Below are positions 8,901 through 17,402 of a stretch of 64,000 bases of DNA, in pieces. The first letter of the stretch is position 1, and each line of letters opens with the position of its first letter. The notes below the pieces were generated by a model. The model searched no databases and had not been told where the DNA came from. It saw only the letters and a list, made by a program, of their open reading frames with translations. Location of the stretch: NCBI GenBank assembly GCA_017569285.1, contig CP069419.1, forward strand, positions 2,108,001 to 2,172,000, given 5' to 3'. Position numbers and translations under genes: made by a program. Source of the DNA: Clostridiales bacterium (lineage in GTDB: Bacteria; Bacillota; Clostridia; Christensenellales; Aristaeellaceae).

Positions 8901-11845
8901 GTGTATGCACCTATGATGAATTGGGCAATATGCTGACCGAAGAGTTTTATGATGGTGATGATCACCTGCTGATGCAGACGCTCGGCTACGCCCGGAAAGT
9001 CCAGACATTCAATGAGCAGGGATATCTGACCAGTGAAGGATATTTTGATGCGGATGGACGATTTGCTTTGCAGGCGGGCAGGCGTCACAGCTATATTACT
9101 TATGAACGGGATATCAATGGTAACTGCACGGAGCAAGCGTGGTTCATCTTCGAAGGCCAGCCGACGATTATGCTGGAAGGCTATAATCGGATTACCCACG
9201 AGTATGATGATGCCAATAACTGCATTCTGTCCGTCTATTATAATGACGATGATATTGTGATGCTTGAGGATGGCTATGCAGCCATCAGTTATACTTATGA
9301 TGCTCGGCACAGGCTGACTCAGGAAAACTATCTGGATGAAAACCTGAAGCGGATTATGACGGGAAAAGGCTTCTCAGCAATTGGCTATACTTACGATAAT
9401 GCAGGCAACACATTGCAAGTTCGTTACCTGGATGAGAAGGACAACCTGGTGCGTGTTCCGGAAGGCTTCAGCGTCTGGCAGCGGGAATATGATAAATATA
9501 ACCATGTCATCCTGGAACAATACCTGGACGAGGAAGAACGGATTGCATCTCTTACAAACCGCCAGGTTTCTTTCCGTATTTCCTATGATACCCGGGGCAA
9601 TCGGACGCGGATTGAATATCTGTCGGCTGCAATGCAGCCGGTGGAGACCGCAATGGGTTATTCTTCCATCGTATATACTTATGATATCCAAGACCGGTGT
9701 ACCAGTGAGACCTATCTGGACGAAAATGGGAAACCGCATCTGATTTCCGCCGGATATGCCGGTATCAAGTATGAATACGGCAGCCAGGGTAAAGTCTGGC
9801 GGACTACATATGTGGACATATCCGGACAGCCGATCCTGTTCAAGGACGGCTATGCAGCATCTGAGTATCTGTATGATGAAAATCTATATATTACTCGCAT
9901 CAATTACCTGGATGAACAGTACAAACGGATTTATCTCAGTGCCGGATATTCCGCTGTGCTGCGTACTGTGGATAAAAATGGCAGCATACTGACGGAGACG
10001 TATCTTGACCTGAATGATTCACCTGTGAAGTGCTCTTCCGGCTATGCTACTCAGCGGAATACATGGGACACGCGGAAACGAATTGTAAAACAGGAATACC
10101 TGAATGAAGAAGGTTTGCCTATTGCGCTGCCAACTGAATACAGTGCGGTTGGTTATCAGTATGATAACAGCGATAATCTGATTCGTAAGTCATTCTACAA
10201 CACAAAAGGCAATCTGACCTGGTGCGAATATGGATACAGCGAGATAACTTATACTTATGATGACCGTAACCACTGCATTGAAGAACATCTCCTGACATCT
10301 GCAGGAAAGCCTGCGATTCATACAGGAACCAATTATTCCTGGCTGCGGCGTGAGGTGAACCGGGACGGACGAATTCTTTCCATAAAGTATTACGATGCAG
10401 CTGGGCAGCCGGTGTTCTATGCTGGACAGTATGCAGAGATCCGCTATACTTACGATCTGGCCGGTCGGGAAACATCCATCAGTTATTTTGATCGTTCCGG
10501 TAATCCATATATGAGCCTTCGCGGATATTCGAAAGCGGAGATGAAGTATAATACGCTGGGTAATCTAATCGAAGAAGCATATTATGATACGGAAGACAAT
10601 CTGGTGAATACAACAATGGGTTATGCCAGTGTGGTTTACACCTATGATGAACTGGGCAATCTGGAGTTGGAGCAGTATTATGATACTCAGGCACTGGGCG
10701 TTGTTCCGAAGGATGAGACATATGCGACTGTGTATGTAGATCATGACGAGCAGGGCCGTACCATCAGTGAGATGTACTTTGATGTTAATAATAATCTGGT
10801 CAAAAACCGGGATGGCTATGCGGAACGCACCATCAGTTATTCAGAAAGCGGATTGATTGCTGAAGAACAATATCTGGACGATATGGGAGCACCTGCGGCA
10901 GTGGATGGGGCGAATGATCGCTCTGATAAGATTTCAGGTATTCAGGATGAGGCAGAGGGCAATACTGCCCCGGTGTTCAAATACAGCCGCCGTACACTGA
11001 TCGCAGAAGATGCAGAAGCAGAAACTTATCAGATGCGGGTTGAGGACGAAACAGCCGGAACGGATGCGGCATATGCAGTAATTCTCCAGACATATGACCG
11101 CTATGACCGCCCGACTGAAAGCATCTACTGTAAAGCGGATGGCACACCGGCGATTGGTCCGGAGGGCTGCAATAAGGTGGTCCGGGAATATACCAGCCGC
11201 GGCCAGGTGTCTCTGATTCGCTACTATGACGAGAACGGCAATGCCACCCAAGTGGACGGAGTATACGGCATCGGCAGGGAATACAATGCATATGCCAACC
11301 TGGAAGTCAAAACCTGGCTGGATGCGGATGGAAATCCGATGAAGAATCAGGAAGGATACGCAAAAATCCGGTTTGACTATGATTTGAGTAATATCACTTC
11401 GGCAGAGAAGTACTTCCGGTATTATCTGGATGAGGAAGGTCATCCGACTCAGGCACTGAATGATGCCTGGGGTCAGACGACTGTCTATTATCCGGTGACT
11501 CAGCTTCACACCCTGACTTATGTCAACCAGAGTGGATATCCGATGATGACGAAGGACGGATACGCCACATTGGAATACAAAGAAGATGACTATGGTAACC
11601 GGATTCAGGAATGGTATTACGATGAGAGCCATGTCGCAGTGAATTGTGCGGATGGTTACGCTTCTGTGGAGCGTGGATTCGACAGCGAAGGACGGCTGAT
11701 CTCCGAGCGCTATTCGGATCGTTACAACAAGCGGACCAACAATGCAGAAGGTGTTGCCAGCTGGAATGGTTACTATGACAACGAAGGCAATCTGGTCATT
11801 ACCAACCGTTATGACCAGGATCTGAACCAGCTGCCCGTGGAATAA
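5909..11845 (+). CDS. giant secreted tandem-repeat protein in the EPS operon
   Basis: A 1978-residue protein with an N-terminal signal peptide (hydrophobic 10-25, probable cleavage after AMA near residue 28). The rest is about 56 degenerate units, mostly near 32 residues, with the pattern GYAxxxxxYDxxGN followed by a YYDxxGxPV-like segment. The YDxxGN core recalls RHS/YD repeats, but unit length and the GYA motif differ. One acidic, non-repeat insertion occurs around residues 1666-1715. I see no enzymatic domain, membrane anchor or sorting signal. GGAGG seven bases before ATG 5909 supports the start. Its place between the BY-kinase and the LCP-like gene suggests a role in binding, assembling or anchoring the polysaccharide. 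The same repeats recur in the VanZ fusion at 36929. Function unknown. Confidence 0.85.
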   Translation: MEMFKMKQWRRLILVVTLLMAICISGAMADEAGSIAFPELTQADCVWDSNGCLVSETVHDLDGKPALNSRGFYRAEYTWDEHGNKLSEAYFGLNWEPVNNTDVGYARALFTYLSFGDESVVLTEDRYDASGKRADIPGSYSYRRDTWSDNHSLISTEYFDADGNLTRPTGGYAQVLNQYDMGEESYTITERYLDADGSPLIGGEGGEVVKYVFTTADYLIHGIHIENNALDMMVPEAEQQGGTEKGQLMLSEEIFDATGKKTLGSDRWHKQVNTYDEHANLIRSDFFDTNGDPILNMSGYASVTHAYDERNRVIETAYYGSDGNLVKVLTGYAKVTYEYYPNMDRIHYERYFGADDQRTMTTYGYSMAEYEYGGPGYNYRITYYDTVDEYTMSLSGLARVEYIFSLNNNLSLDHEMWDVYNNNVIQEKYYGTDMELIQIKAGYAGLINTRNGSGQVLDTTYYDANWKPVRNDETQYATIKYRYASNDPEAAPVYEAYFDKNGKPVESTDGCYARRMIYGGPLDNMLLSEEFLDENGRPDTSISTGAHRTTYNYDGNMMQTAVQYFDENGNAIKGNTGYATLLREYTAAGSLLWEVTLDPEKNPVTVGAKFAAQAHTYDYSGHHTAEKYFAADKSVLTQAGGYASIHYSYDLDGNIISVSYYNAADELVPVNGSARIEREYDRKHHMTLEAYFDTNLQPVLIGEGYAAHRMEYDELTGLMSRTTYLDTSGVPVLLSTGYASFEQWYDVTGTLLVRAYYDEKGNPIVPASAGYARFERKVDVLGNILEEASYDADGVLIINRDGYAVLAQTFDDSGDLTSVTYLGQEREPVVTSLGYARTEITYDYAGNKTGEAFFDEKLQPTNVYDGYHRAAYSWDSEGRMLSEEYFDAEGGRTECRQGYASFVCEYDVKGNLIREVYYDHNGKITNVLAGAARIEREYDLENRLLSEQYLDETGAPYMLRGDYASVVYTYDYMGNVLTESYYGLDEKPVVSSKGYAKRVCTYDELGNMLTEEFYDGDDHLLMQTLGYARKVQTFNEQGYLTSEGYFDADGRFALQAGRRHSYITYERDINGNCTEQAWFIFEGQPTIMLEGYNRITHEYDDANNCILSVYYNDDDIVMLEDGYAAISYTYDARHRLTQENYLDENLKRIMTGKGFSAIGYTYDNAGNTLQVRYLDEKDNLVRVPEGFSVWQREYDKYNHVILEQYLDEEERIASLTNRQVSFRISYDTRGNRTRIEYLSAAMQPVETAMGYSSIVYTYDIQDRCTSETYLDENGKPHLISAGYAGIKYEYGSQGKVWRTTYVDISGQPILFKDGYAASEYLYDENLYITRINYLDEQYKRIYLSAGYSAVLRTVDKNGSILTETYLDLNDSPVKCSSGYATQRNTWDTRKRIVKQEYLNEEGLPIALPTEYSAVGYQYDNSDNLIRKSFYNTKGNLTWCEYGYSEITYTYDDRNHCIEEHLLTSAGKPAIHTGTNYSWLRREVNRDGRILSIKYYDAAGQPVFYAGQYAEIRYTYDLAGRETSISYFDRSGNPYMSLRGYSKAEMKYNTLGNLIEEAYYDTEDNLVNTTMGYASVVYTYDELGNLELEQYYDTQALGVVPKDETYATVYVDHDEQGRTISEMYFDVNNNLVKNRDGYAERTISYSESGLIAEEQYLDDMGAPAAVDGANDRSDKISGIQDEAEGNTAPVFKYSRRTLIAEDAEAETYQMRVEDETAGTDAAYAVILQTYDRYDRPTESIYCKADGTPAIGPEGCNKVVREYTSRGQVSLIRYYDENGNATQVDGVYGIGREYNAYANLEVKTWLDADGNPMKNQEGYAKIRFDYDLSNITSAEKYFRYYLDEEGHPTQALNDAWGQTTVYYPVTQLHTLTYVNQSGYPMMTKDGYATLEYKEDDYGNRIQEWYYDESHVAVNCADGYASVERGFDSEGRLISERYSDRYNKRTNNAEGVASWNGYYDNEGNLVITNRYDQDLNQLPVE

Positions 11846-11906
11846 CTGTTAATCATTTGAATATGGGTAATTATGGGACAGGACAGAAATCCGACAGAGG
11901 TGGATT

Positions 11907-12983
11907 ATGAGGAAAATGATGAAACTGATTGCGGTACTGCTGACAGTATGTCTTCTGATTCCTGCAACAGGTATGGCGGTTGAGGCACGGGAGGATGAAC
12001 GCGGATGGGTAGATTTCATCCTGGTGTGCAATGAGGGTATGAACAATTCCGGCGGAAATGCGGGGAACACAATGATGGTGGTGTCCATGAATCCGGATAC
12101 CGGCAAGATCCGCCTGCTGATGATGGCTTGGGATACGTTTATCGATTATCCCGGTTATGACCTGCCACAGAAGATTGATATGCCTTACCGGAATAATGGA
12201 CCGGAAGAAACCGTAAAGGTCTTCAATGCCAACTTTGGTATGGATATTCAACTATTCATGTCTCTGAATTACCTGAACCTGGCGTCCATGATTGATGAAT
12301 ACGGCGGCGTTACCGTTGATGTCTCCATGGCGGAGCGCAATGCGTTGAACGCAATGGTTGCCTCGAAGAAGGAAGCTATTCTGTCCCAGGTAGACCTTGG
12401 ATTGCTCAGCCAGATGTTTGTGGATAACCTGGCCCAGGAGAACTACTTGACCGAATATGGTCCCAATACCAAACTGAAAGGCCTGCAGGCAGTCGGATAC
12501 GGATGGCTGCAATATGACTCAGTATATAATTGCTGCCTTCGCGAAGTGGAAGTCATAGCTTCCCTGTTTGCGAGCGTTGGTAATACCATCCGGGAGAAGG
12601 CGGTTCTGTATACTGATGAATATGGTGCTCCGGAGAACCTGAATGGCCGCCGGGCCATCAACCTGGACAATTTGACAGACAGCGATTATTCTTTCTTCCG
12701 TGCACAGATGGATCCGATTTTCCAGATGGCGTACCATAATCTTTCTGAGGATGATATTCACAATATTTCTTTGGCGCTTGCCCGGGCTTCCTATACAGGT
12801 TCCAGGCAGGGATTCGATATTTTTGACCATCTGGAATACCGGATTTTCCCGTTGGAAGCCAAAGATCCGTATAACTCGGTTGCCGGTACCAAGGGGCATC
12901 TCGTGGATTATGCCGCCAATAAAAAAGCTATGGAGGATTTCCTGTTCTCAGAGGAAATGCTGACAACAGAGGAAAAAGAGTGA
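11907..12983 (+). CDS. LytR-CpsA-Psr (LCP)-like secreted protein with degenerate active site
   Basis: 358 residues with a signal peptide (about 1-27). LCP enzymes attach polysaccharide from a polyprenyl-pyrophosphate carrier to peptidoglycan. The fold signature is clear: VDFILVCNEG, TMMVVSMNPDTGKIRLL, DTFIDYPGYDLPQKID and YGGVTVDV. Residues usually conserved for pyrophosphate and metal binding are changed: the SDT motif is GNT (Asn54-Thr55), the PRDT motif is AWDT (Trp75-Asp76), and the downstream Arg-rich motif reads YGWLQYDSVYNCCLRE. I infer a weakened or non-catalytic LCP, perhaps an adaptor. It follows the giant repeat gene by 61 bases with RBS AGAGGTGG and is the last gene before the LoaP-like regulator. 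Confidence 0.75.
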   Translation: MRKMMKLIAVLLTVCLLIPATGMAVEAREDERGWVDFILVCNEGMNNSGGNAGNTMMVVSMNPDTGKIRLLMMAWDTFIDYPGYDLPQKIDMPYRNNGPEETVKVFNANFGMDIQLFMSLNYLNLASMIDEYGGVTVDVSMAERNALNAMVASKKEAILSQVDLGLLSQMFVDNLAQENYLTEYGPNTKLKGLQAVGYGWLQYDSVYNCCLREVEVIASLFASVGNTIREKAVLYTDEYGAPENLNGRRAINLDNLTDSDYSFFRAQMDPIFQMAYHNLSEDDIHNISLALARASYTGSRQGFDIFDHLEYRIFPLEAKDPYNSVAGTKGHLVDYAANKKAMEDFLFSEEMLTTEEKE

Positions 12984-13090
12984 CATTCCGGAAAGCCGCA
13001 GTACTGACCGGAATGGCAGGCTGCGACTCCGGGAAACAATAGCCGTTAGGTTTACATGAATCCTTCCCGTGAATCATGGAGAGATTCGTG
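12984..13090 (+). promoter_or_regulatory. two RNA hairpins upstream of the LoaP-like gene
   Basis: A perfect eight-base inverted repeat CATTCCGG/CCGGAATG (12984-12991 and 13008-13015) is followed by a second stem CGTGAATC/GATTCGTG (13068-13090) that needs two G-U pairs. Neither has a U tract, so they are not intrinsic terminators. They may be RNA recognition elements for the antiterminator encoded immediately downstream, but nothing in the sequence proves this. Confidence 0.4.
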
Positions 13091-13123
13091 TATAGCGGAG
13101 CTATGCGCAAAAGCACATGAAAT

Positions 13124-13654
13124 ATGGCTTTTGATCCGGCTATAATGGAGATGATGCAGGTGTATGCCTACTGTTTCTTCTGTGAAACACAACGCTGTAA
13201 GGTAATTGCGGAACTGATTCGAATGAATTATGGATACATCTGTTTTGCACCTCAGATCATCCAGAGGAAATGGATGAAAGGAATACCGACTGAAGAAGCC
13301 CATGATTGGCTTCCGGGTTATATATTTATTTATTCTGATGAGAAAATCAATCCGCGCTTTGCGATTGACGGAATTATTCGTTGTCTCGGGAATGAGGAAC
13401 TGCATGGTCGGGATCGCGAGTTTGCGGAAATGCTGTATCAGCAAAATGGAATAATTGGCAATGCCCCTCTTGTTCAGGAGGGGGATCTTTGTATTTTATC
13501 GGATCCATCCTGGCAAGGAATGCATGGAACAGTAATCAAGATGGATCGCGGCCGGAAAAGATGCTGTATAGAATTTGAGTTTGACGGGATTGCCAGAACG
13601 ATTTGGGTGGGGTATAATCTTTTGGAACCGGATAAATCAACAGAAAACTCATAA
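13124..13654 (+). CDS. LoaP/NusG-like processive antiterminator
   Basis: 176 residues with an N-terminal NGN-like domain (about 11-110: VYAYCFFCETQRCKVIAELI and LPGYIFIYSDE, the F-strand typical of NusG paralogues) and a C-terminal KOW domain (about 115-165: EGDLCILSDPSWQGMHGTVI). Specialised NusG paralogues such as LoaP and UpxY ride RNA polymerase through long polysaccharide or secondary-metabolite operons. Its location in front of about 26 kb of co-directional polysaccharide genes fits exactly. The start is uncertain: ATG 13124 has no clear ribosome binding site, and in-frame ATGs at 13145, 13151 and 13154 sit closer to the usual domain boundary. Confidence 0.8.
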   Translation: MAFDPAIMEMMQVYAYCFFCETQRCKVIAELIRMNYGYICFAPQIIQRKWMKGIPTEEAHDWLPGYIFIYSDEKINPRFAIDGIIRCLGNEELHGRDREFAEMLYQQNGIIGNAPLVQEGDLCILSDPSWQGMHGTVIKMDRGRKRCCIEFEFDGIARTIWVGYNLLEPDKSTENS

Positions 13655-13677
13655 TAACACAGAGTCGGGTGGTATTC

Positions 13678-15048
13678 ATGACAAAAAGAAAGACGCTTCC
13701 GCTTAGCATCATAAAGATTTTGAATACTCTTTTTGTGATGATTCCCTTTTTGCTCTGTTGGTTTCTGTATTATGAACCCATAACGAACACGGCTGAATCC
13801 AGGCAGGTTTCCGCCTTGGTTCTTCTTGTTTATTTCTTTATTTTTTATACACTGTGCCTAAAGCTGGATGGATTTCGTGCTTCAGTCATGCGGGTGTCAG
13901 AAATGATTTATTCCCAGATTATCGCAGCAGCACTGACAGATGTGTGTGCCGCGGTTGCAATCTGGATGCTGTCCGTTCATTTTCCCAACCTGTTTCCTGG
14001 ATTCCTTTGTTTTGTAATCCAGTGTGTAATTGTACCGATAGTATGTTTAATAAACCATTCAACATATTACAAAAATCACAGGCCGCAGAAAACACTTGTG
14101 GTATATGATGTACGTCAAGGCGCGGAAAACCTGATCAGTGCGTATGGGATGGAGCAGCGCTTTGAAGTAATCGGGGTTTCTCCCATTGAAGAAGTACTCG
14201 AGAACATCAGCATCCTTGATCAGGCAGAGGTTGTATTCCTCTGTGGCATTCACAGCAGCGATCGAAATCAGGTGTTGAAGGAATGTATGTATCGGGATCT
14301 GCAGGTATATATTATTCCCCGGATTGGTGATGCGCTGATGAGTGGAGCAGAGCAGATGCACATGTTCCATCTGCCTATGCTGCGCAGTAAGCGATACCAG
14401 CCCTATTCTGAATACAGGGCGGTAAAGCGTTTTCTGGATATCGTATTTTCTGGAATCGCGCTTGTGCTGTTTTCTCCGATCATGCTGATAACCGCAATTG
14501 CGATCAAAACTGACGGCGGTCCGGTATTCTACAAGCAGACCAGGCTGACGATAAATGGAAAGGAATTTAAAATATTGAAATTCCGCAGCATGTGTGTGGA
14601 TGCGGAGAAGAAGACAGGTGCTGTCCTGAGTTCCGGGAAGGATGATCCTCGGATCACCAAGGTTGGCAAGATTATCCGTGCGTGTCGTGTGGATGAAATG
14701 CCCCAGCTGATCAACATTTTTAAGGGGGATATGAGTATTGTGGGCCCCCGCCCGGAACGGCCGGAGATCGCAGCAATTTACGAAGAAGAACTTCCTGAAT
14801 TCAAACTGCGCCTGCAGGCAAAAGCTGGCCTGACAGGCTACGCTCAGGTATACGGAAAATACAATACAACGCCATATGACAAGCTGCTGATGGACCTGAT
14901 TTATATTTCATGCGCTTCTTTATTTGTGGATCTGAGAATCGGAATTGAAACACTGCGTATTCTGTTTGATAAGCGTAGTACAGAAGGCCTCGATGATGAA
15001 AGCGTAATGCTGATTTACAGCGAAAGAAGAAACAAAAAAAGTGAATAA
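13678..15048 (+). CDS. polyprenyl-phosphate sugar-1-phosphate transferase (WcaJ/CpsE-like)
   Basis: This 456-residue membrane enzyme starts repeat-unit assembly by moving a sugar-1-phosphate from a UDP-sugar to undecaprenyl phosphate. Four N-terminal membrane segments and a Rossmann-like middle region precede the bacterial sugar transferase domain (from about 250: KRFLDIVFSG, GGPVFYKQTR, FKILKFRSM, RACRVDEMPQLINIF, MSIVGPRPERPE, KAGLTGYAQV). The PRP and DE motifs are intact. ATG 13678 follows GGGTGG; a GTG at 13669 is possible but too close to it. First structural gene after the antiterminator. Which sugar is transferred cannot be read from sequence; in this locus glucose, galactose, FucNAc or GlcNAc are all candidates. 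Confidence 0.9.
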   Translation: MTKRKTLPLSIIKILNTLFVMIPFLLCWFLYYEPITNTAESRQVSALVLLVYFFIFYTLCLKLDGFRASVMRVSEMIYSQIIAAALTDVCAAVAIWMLSVHFPNLFPGFLCFVIQCVIVPIVCLINHSTYYKNHRPQKTLVVYDVRQGAENLISAYGMEQRFEVIGVSPIEEVLENISILDQAEVVFLCGIHSSDRNQVLKECMYRDLQVYIIPRIGDALMSGAEQMHMFHLPMLRSKRYQPYSEYRAVKRFLDIVFSGIALVLFSPIMLITAIAIKTDGGPVFYKQTRLTINGKEFKILKFRSMCVDAEKKTGAVLSSGKDDPRITKVGKIIRACRVDEMPQLINIFKGDMSIVGPRPERPEIAAIYEEELPEFKLRLQAKAGLTGYAQVYGKYNTTPYDKLLMDLIYISCASLFVDLRIGIETLRILFDKRSTEGLDDESVMLIYSERRNKKSE

Positions 15049-15151
15049 TGATAAGATAATTTCAATTCAAATGGATTTGTTTACAAAACAGTGGGATAAA
15101 TAATTCATTTCATCCTATAAGTGATAAATCAATTATGAAAGGCGATTCATT

Positions 15152-16117
15152 ATGCCCAAAGTAACAGTGATTATCCCGGCATACAATGCGGAACCTTATA
15201 TTGAACAGTGTGCAAATTCTATTTTGCATCAATCATTATCTGACATTGAAATCATCTTCATTGATGATGGCAGCACGGATCAAACGGGTTCTATTCTTAA
15301 CAGGCTAACAATGGGATATCCTAACGCCCGCGTTATTCACCAGGAAAACAAAGGACTGTACAAGACAAGAGAAACAGGCTTGTCATTAGCGACAGGTGAC
15401 TATATCGGCTGGGTTGATGCAGATGATTATGTAGAGAAAGAGATGTTTGAAATTCTTTACATGGCTGCAGTTGAAAATAACAGCGAGCTTGTCATTTGCG
15501 ATTATTCTTGGTTCCCGGAGAAGATAGCCACCAAAGAGAAATGGTTCAGACAATACAGGGGCAAAGCTGATACGACATTTGTTGAACGCAATTCCCAACC
15601 CTGGAATAAGATTGTAAAGCGTGAATTGATGGAGCGACTGGGGATTGGACAATATTTCACTACCTGTTTTGATGAGATTTACATTCGCATTCTGATGGAG
15701 GCGAAGAATCCTGTTACAATCGATCAACCGCTTTATAACTACAGAGTCGGTGGGGGGACAATGAGTTCCTCCTATAAGAATGTGGCTCACTATCGGCGTT
15801 TTGTGGTTGCTTCTGAAAACTTGCAAAAAGTGATGCGACCAATTGTCAAAGATAAGTATTGGCAAGATTACTTTGACTATCGTGTCGCTTATTATCTTCT
15901 TATGACAATGGTTGTTGCTGCAAATTCGGGAGATAAAGCAGCATATACGCAGAACAGAAGAGAATTGCTCGGGTTAAAACCTGCCTATAACAAGAACCAA
16001 CACTATTGGAGAATTCTTAAGGAAAACTACGGCTTCCTGAAAGCAACCGTCATCGGCGGTGTAATCCCAATGGGATACACAATTGCTCATTGGGCATGCC
16101 GGATTGGAATCAAATAA
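15152..16117 (+). CDS. GT2 family glycosyltransferase
   Basis: A 321-residue inverting, GT-A fold glycosyltransferase. VTVIIPAYNAEPYIEQC opens the nucleotide-binding fold, DDGSTD (about 37-42) and the DADD metal motif (about 88-91) are intact, and a hydrophobic C-terminal helix may touch the membrane. It would add one sugar to the lipid-linked repeat on the cytoplasmic face. The 103-base gap upstream is AT-rich without a convincing promoter. Confidence 0.88.
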   Translation: MPKVTVIIPAYNAEPYIEQCANSILHQSLSDIEIIFIDDGSTDQTGSILNRLTMGYPNARVIHQENKGLYKTRETGLSLATGDYIGWVDADDYVEKEMFEILYMAAVENNSELVICDYSWFPEKIATKEKWFRQYRGKADTTFVERNSQPWNKIVKRELMERLGIGQYFTTCFDEIYIRILMEAKNPVTIDQPLYNYRVGGGTMSSSYKNVAHYRRFVVASENLQKVMRPIVKDKYWQDYFDYRVAYYLLMTMVVAANSGDKAAYTQNRRELLGLKPAYNKNQHYWRILKENYGFLKATVIGGVIPMGYTIAHWACRIGIK

Positions 16118-16131
16118 ATCGGAGTGATCGG

Positions 16132-17361
16132 ATGCGTTTATTGTATTTTGTGCAGTATTTTCCACCTGAAAAAGCATCGGGATTACCGTTGGTCACAGAC
16201 ATGATTGAAGGCTTTGCGCAGCATGGCTGGGATGTTGATGTATATATACCAACTCCGACAAGAGGAGTGACGGATGAAGTCCGCAGGGAGTATGCCAGGA
16301 AGCGGAAGGAAATACTTTGTAACGGAAAACTGAAGATTCATCGTATGCATCTGTACCGGGAAGGGACAGATATGCTGCAAAGGACGATTCGTTATTGTCT
16401 GTTTAGCCTGCAATGCCTTGTGCGGGGTCTTTTCCTTCCGGCTGATGCCATTTTTACAGGGGGCGGACCACCCACACAGGGCCTGATTGGCGGATTGATT
16501 CATAAATGGACAAAAAAGAAATTTATCTTTAATCCACAGGATCTGTTTCCGGATTCATTGGTTGTTGCGGGGGAGGCAACAGAAGACTCCAGGATTGTAA
16601 AGCTTGGCCGGAAGATGGAACGCTTTGCCTATAAGAACGCGGACGTGATCATTACAATCACTGAAGATATGGCGGAGAATATCCGATCAAAGACGGAAGA
16701 CAAAAGCAAGGTACATGTTGTCAGGAACTGGATTGATACGGAGAAAGTCAGGCCAATCAGCCGGAATGACAATCCATTATTCGATGAACTTCAGCTGGAT
16801 CGGAACAAGTTCTATGTAGTCTATGCAGGAAATATTGGGAAAATGCAGGGCCTGGAAGTAGTTGTTGAAGCTGCGGAACTTCTCCAGGATAGAGAAACCG
16901 TTGAGTTTATAATCTTCGGTAACGGAAGTGAAGAAGAGAATATCAGGAAGATGGTGAAAGAAAAAGGATTACACAATCTGCAGATGTTTCCGCTGCAGCC
17001 CCTTGAACGCGTTTCTGAAGTATATAGCCTTGGCAATATATCGGTTATTACCTGCAAGGCTGGTACCGGCGGTGCCGGAATGCCGAGTAAGACATGGACG
17101 ATTATGGCTGCGGGGACAGCGGTTCTTGGATCTTTTGATACGGATGGTGAGATGGATAATACTTTGCGGGAAGCGAAGTGTGGATATTGTGTTGATGCCG
17201 GTGATGCCGGCAAACTGGCACAATCTGTTATGCAGCTCTGTGCCGAACCTCAAAAAGCTGTGATTATGGGAGAAAATGCACGTCAGTATGCTGAGAAGTA
17301 TGTTGGGAAAGAGAAAGCAGTGGCCCAATATATTGATATCATTGAGCAAACGGTTCGATGA
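16132..17361 (+). CDS. GT4 family glycosyltransferase (WbuB-like)
   Basis: A 409-residue GT-B fold retaining glycosyltransferase. N-terminal MRLLYFVQYFPPEKASG and PTPTRGVTDE are typical of WbuB/colanic-acid-type GT4 enzymes, which often transfer FucNAc-related sugars; the C-terminal half has FYVVYAGNIGKMQGLEVVVEA and the donor-site region GGAGMPSKTWTIMAAG. WbuB-like specificity fits the UDP-L-FucNAc genes downstream, but this is inference. ATG 16132 follows GGAG by several bases; an upstream in-frame ATG at 16090 lies inside the previous gene. Confidence 0.85.
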   Translation: MRLLYFVQYFPPEKASGLPLVTDMIEGFAQHGWDVDVYIPTPTRGVTDEVRREYARKRKEILCNGKLKIHRMHLYREGTDMLQRTIRYCLFSLQCLVRGLFLPADAIFTGGGPPTQGLIGGLIHKWTKKKFIFNPQDLFPDSLVVAGEATEDSRIVKLGRKMERFAYKNADVIITITEDMAENIRSKTEDKSKVHVVRNWIDTEKVRPISRNDNPLFDELQLDRNKFYVVYAGNIGKMQGLEVVVEAAELLQDRETVEFIIFGNGSEEENIRKMVKEKGLHNLQMFPLQPLERVSEVYSLGNISVITCKAGTGGAGMPSKTWTIMAAGTAVLGSFDTDGEMDNTLREAKCGYCVDAGDAGKLAQSVMQLCAEPQKAVIMGENARQYAEKYVGKEKAVAQYIDIIEQTVR

Positions 17362-17402
17362 GTCTGTTTTCTGATATTCATTACTCAAACGAGGTAGAGA
17401 AA

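Noticed and set aside
5909-11845. Classification of the giant protein as an RHS/YD polymorphic toxin
   Set aside because: There is no RHS core consensus, no cage-forming C-terminal motif, no variable toxin tip and no immunity gene; only the YDxxGN core is similar.
17358-17402. Earlier ATG for the third glycosyltransferase
   Set aside because: It overlaps the previous stop without a ribosome binding site, and the added 15 residues precede the normal start of the fold; GAGG before 17403 is better.
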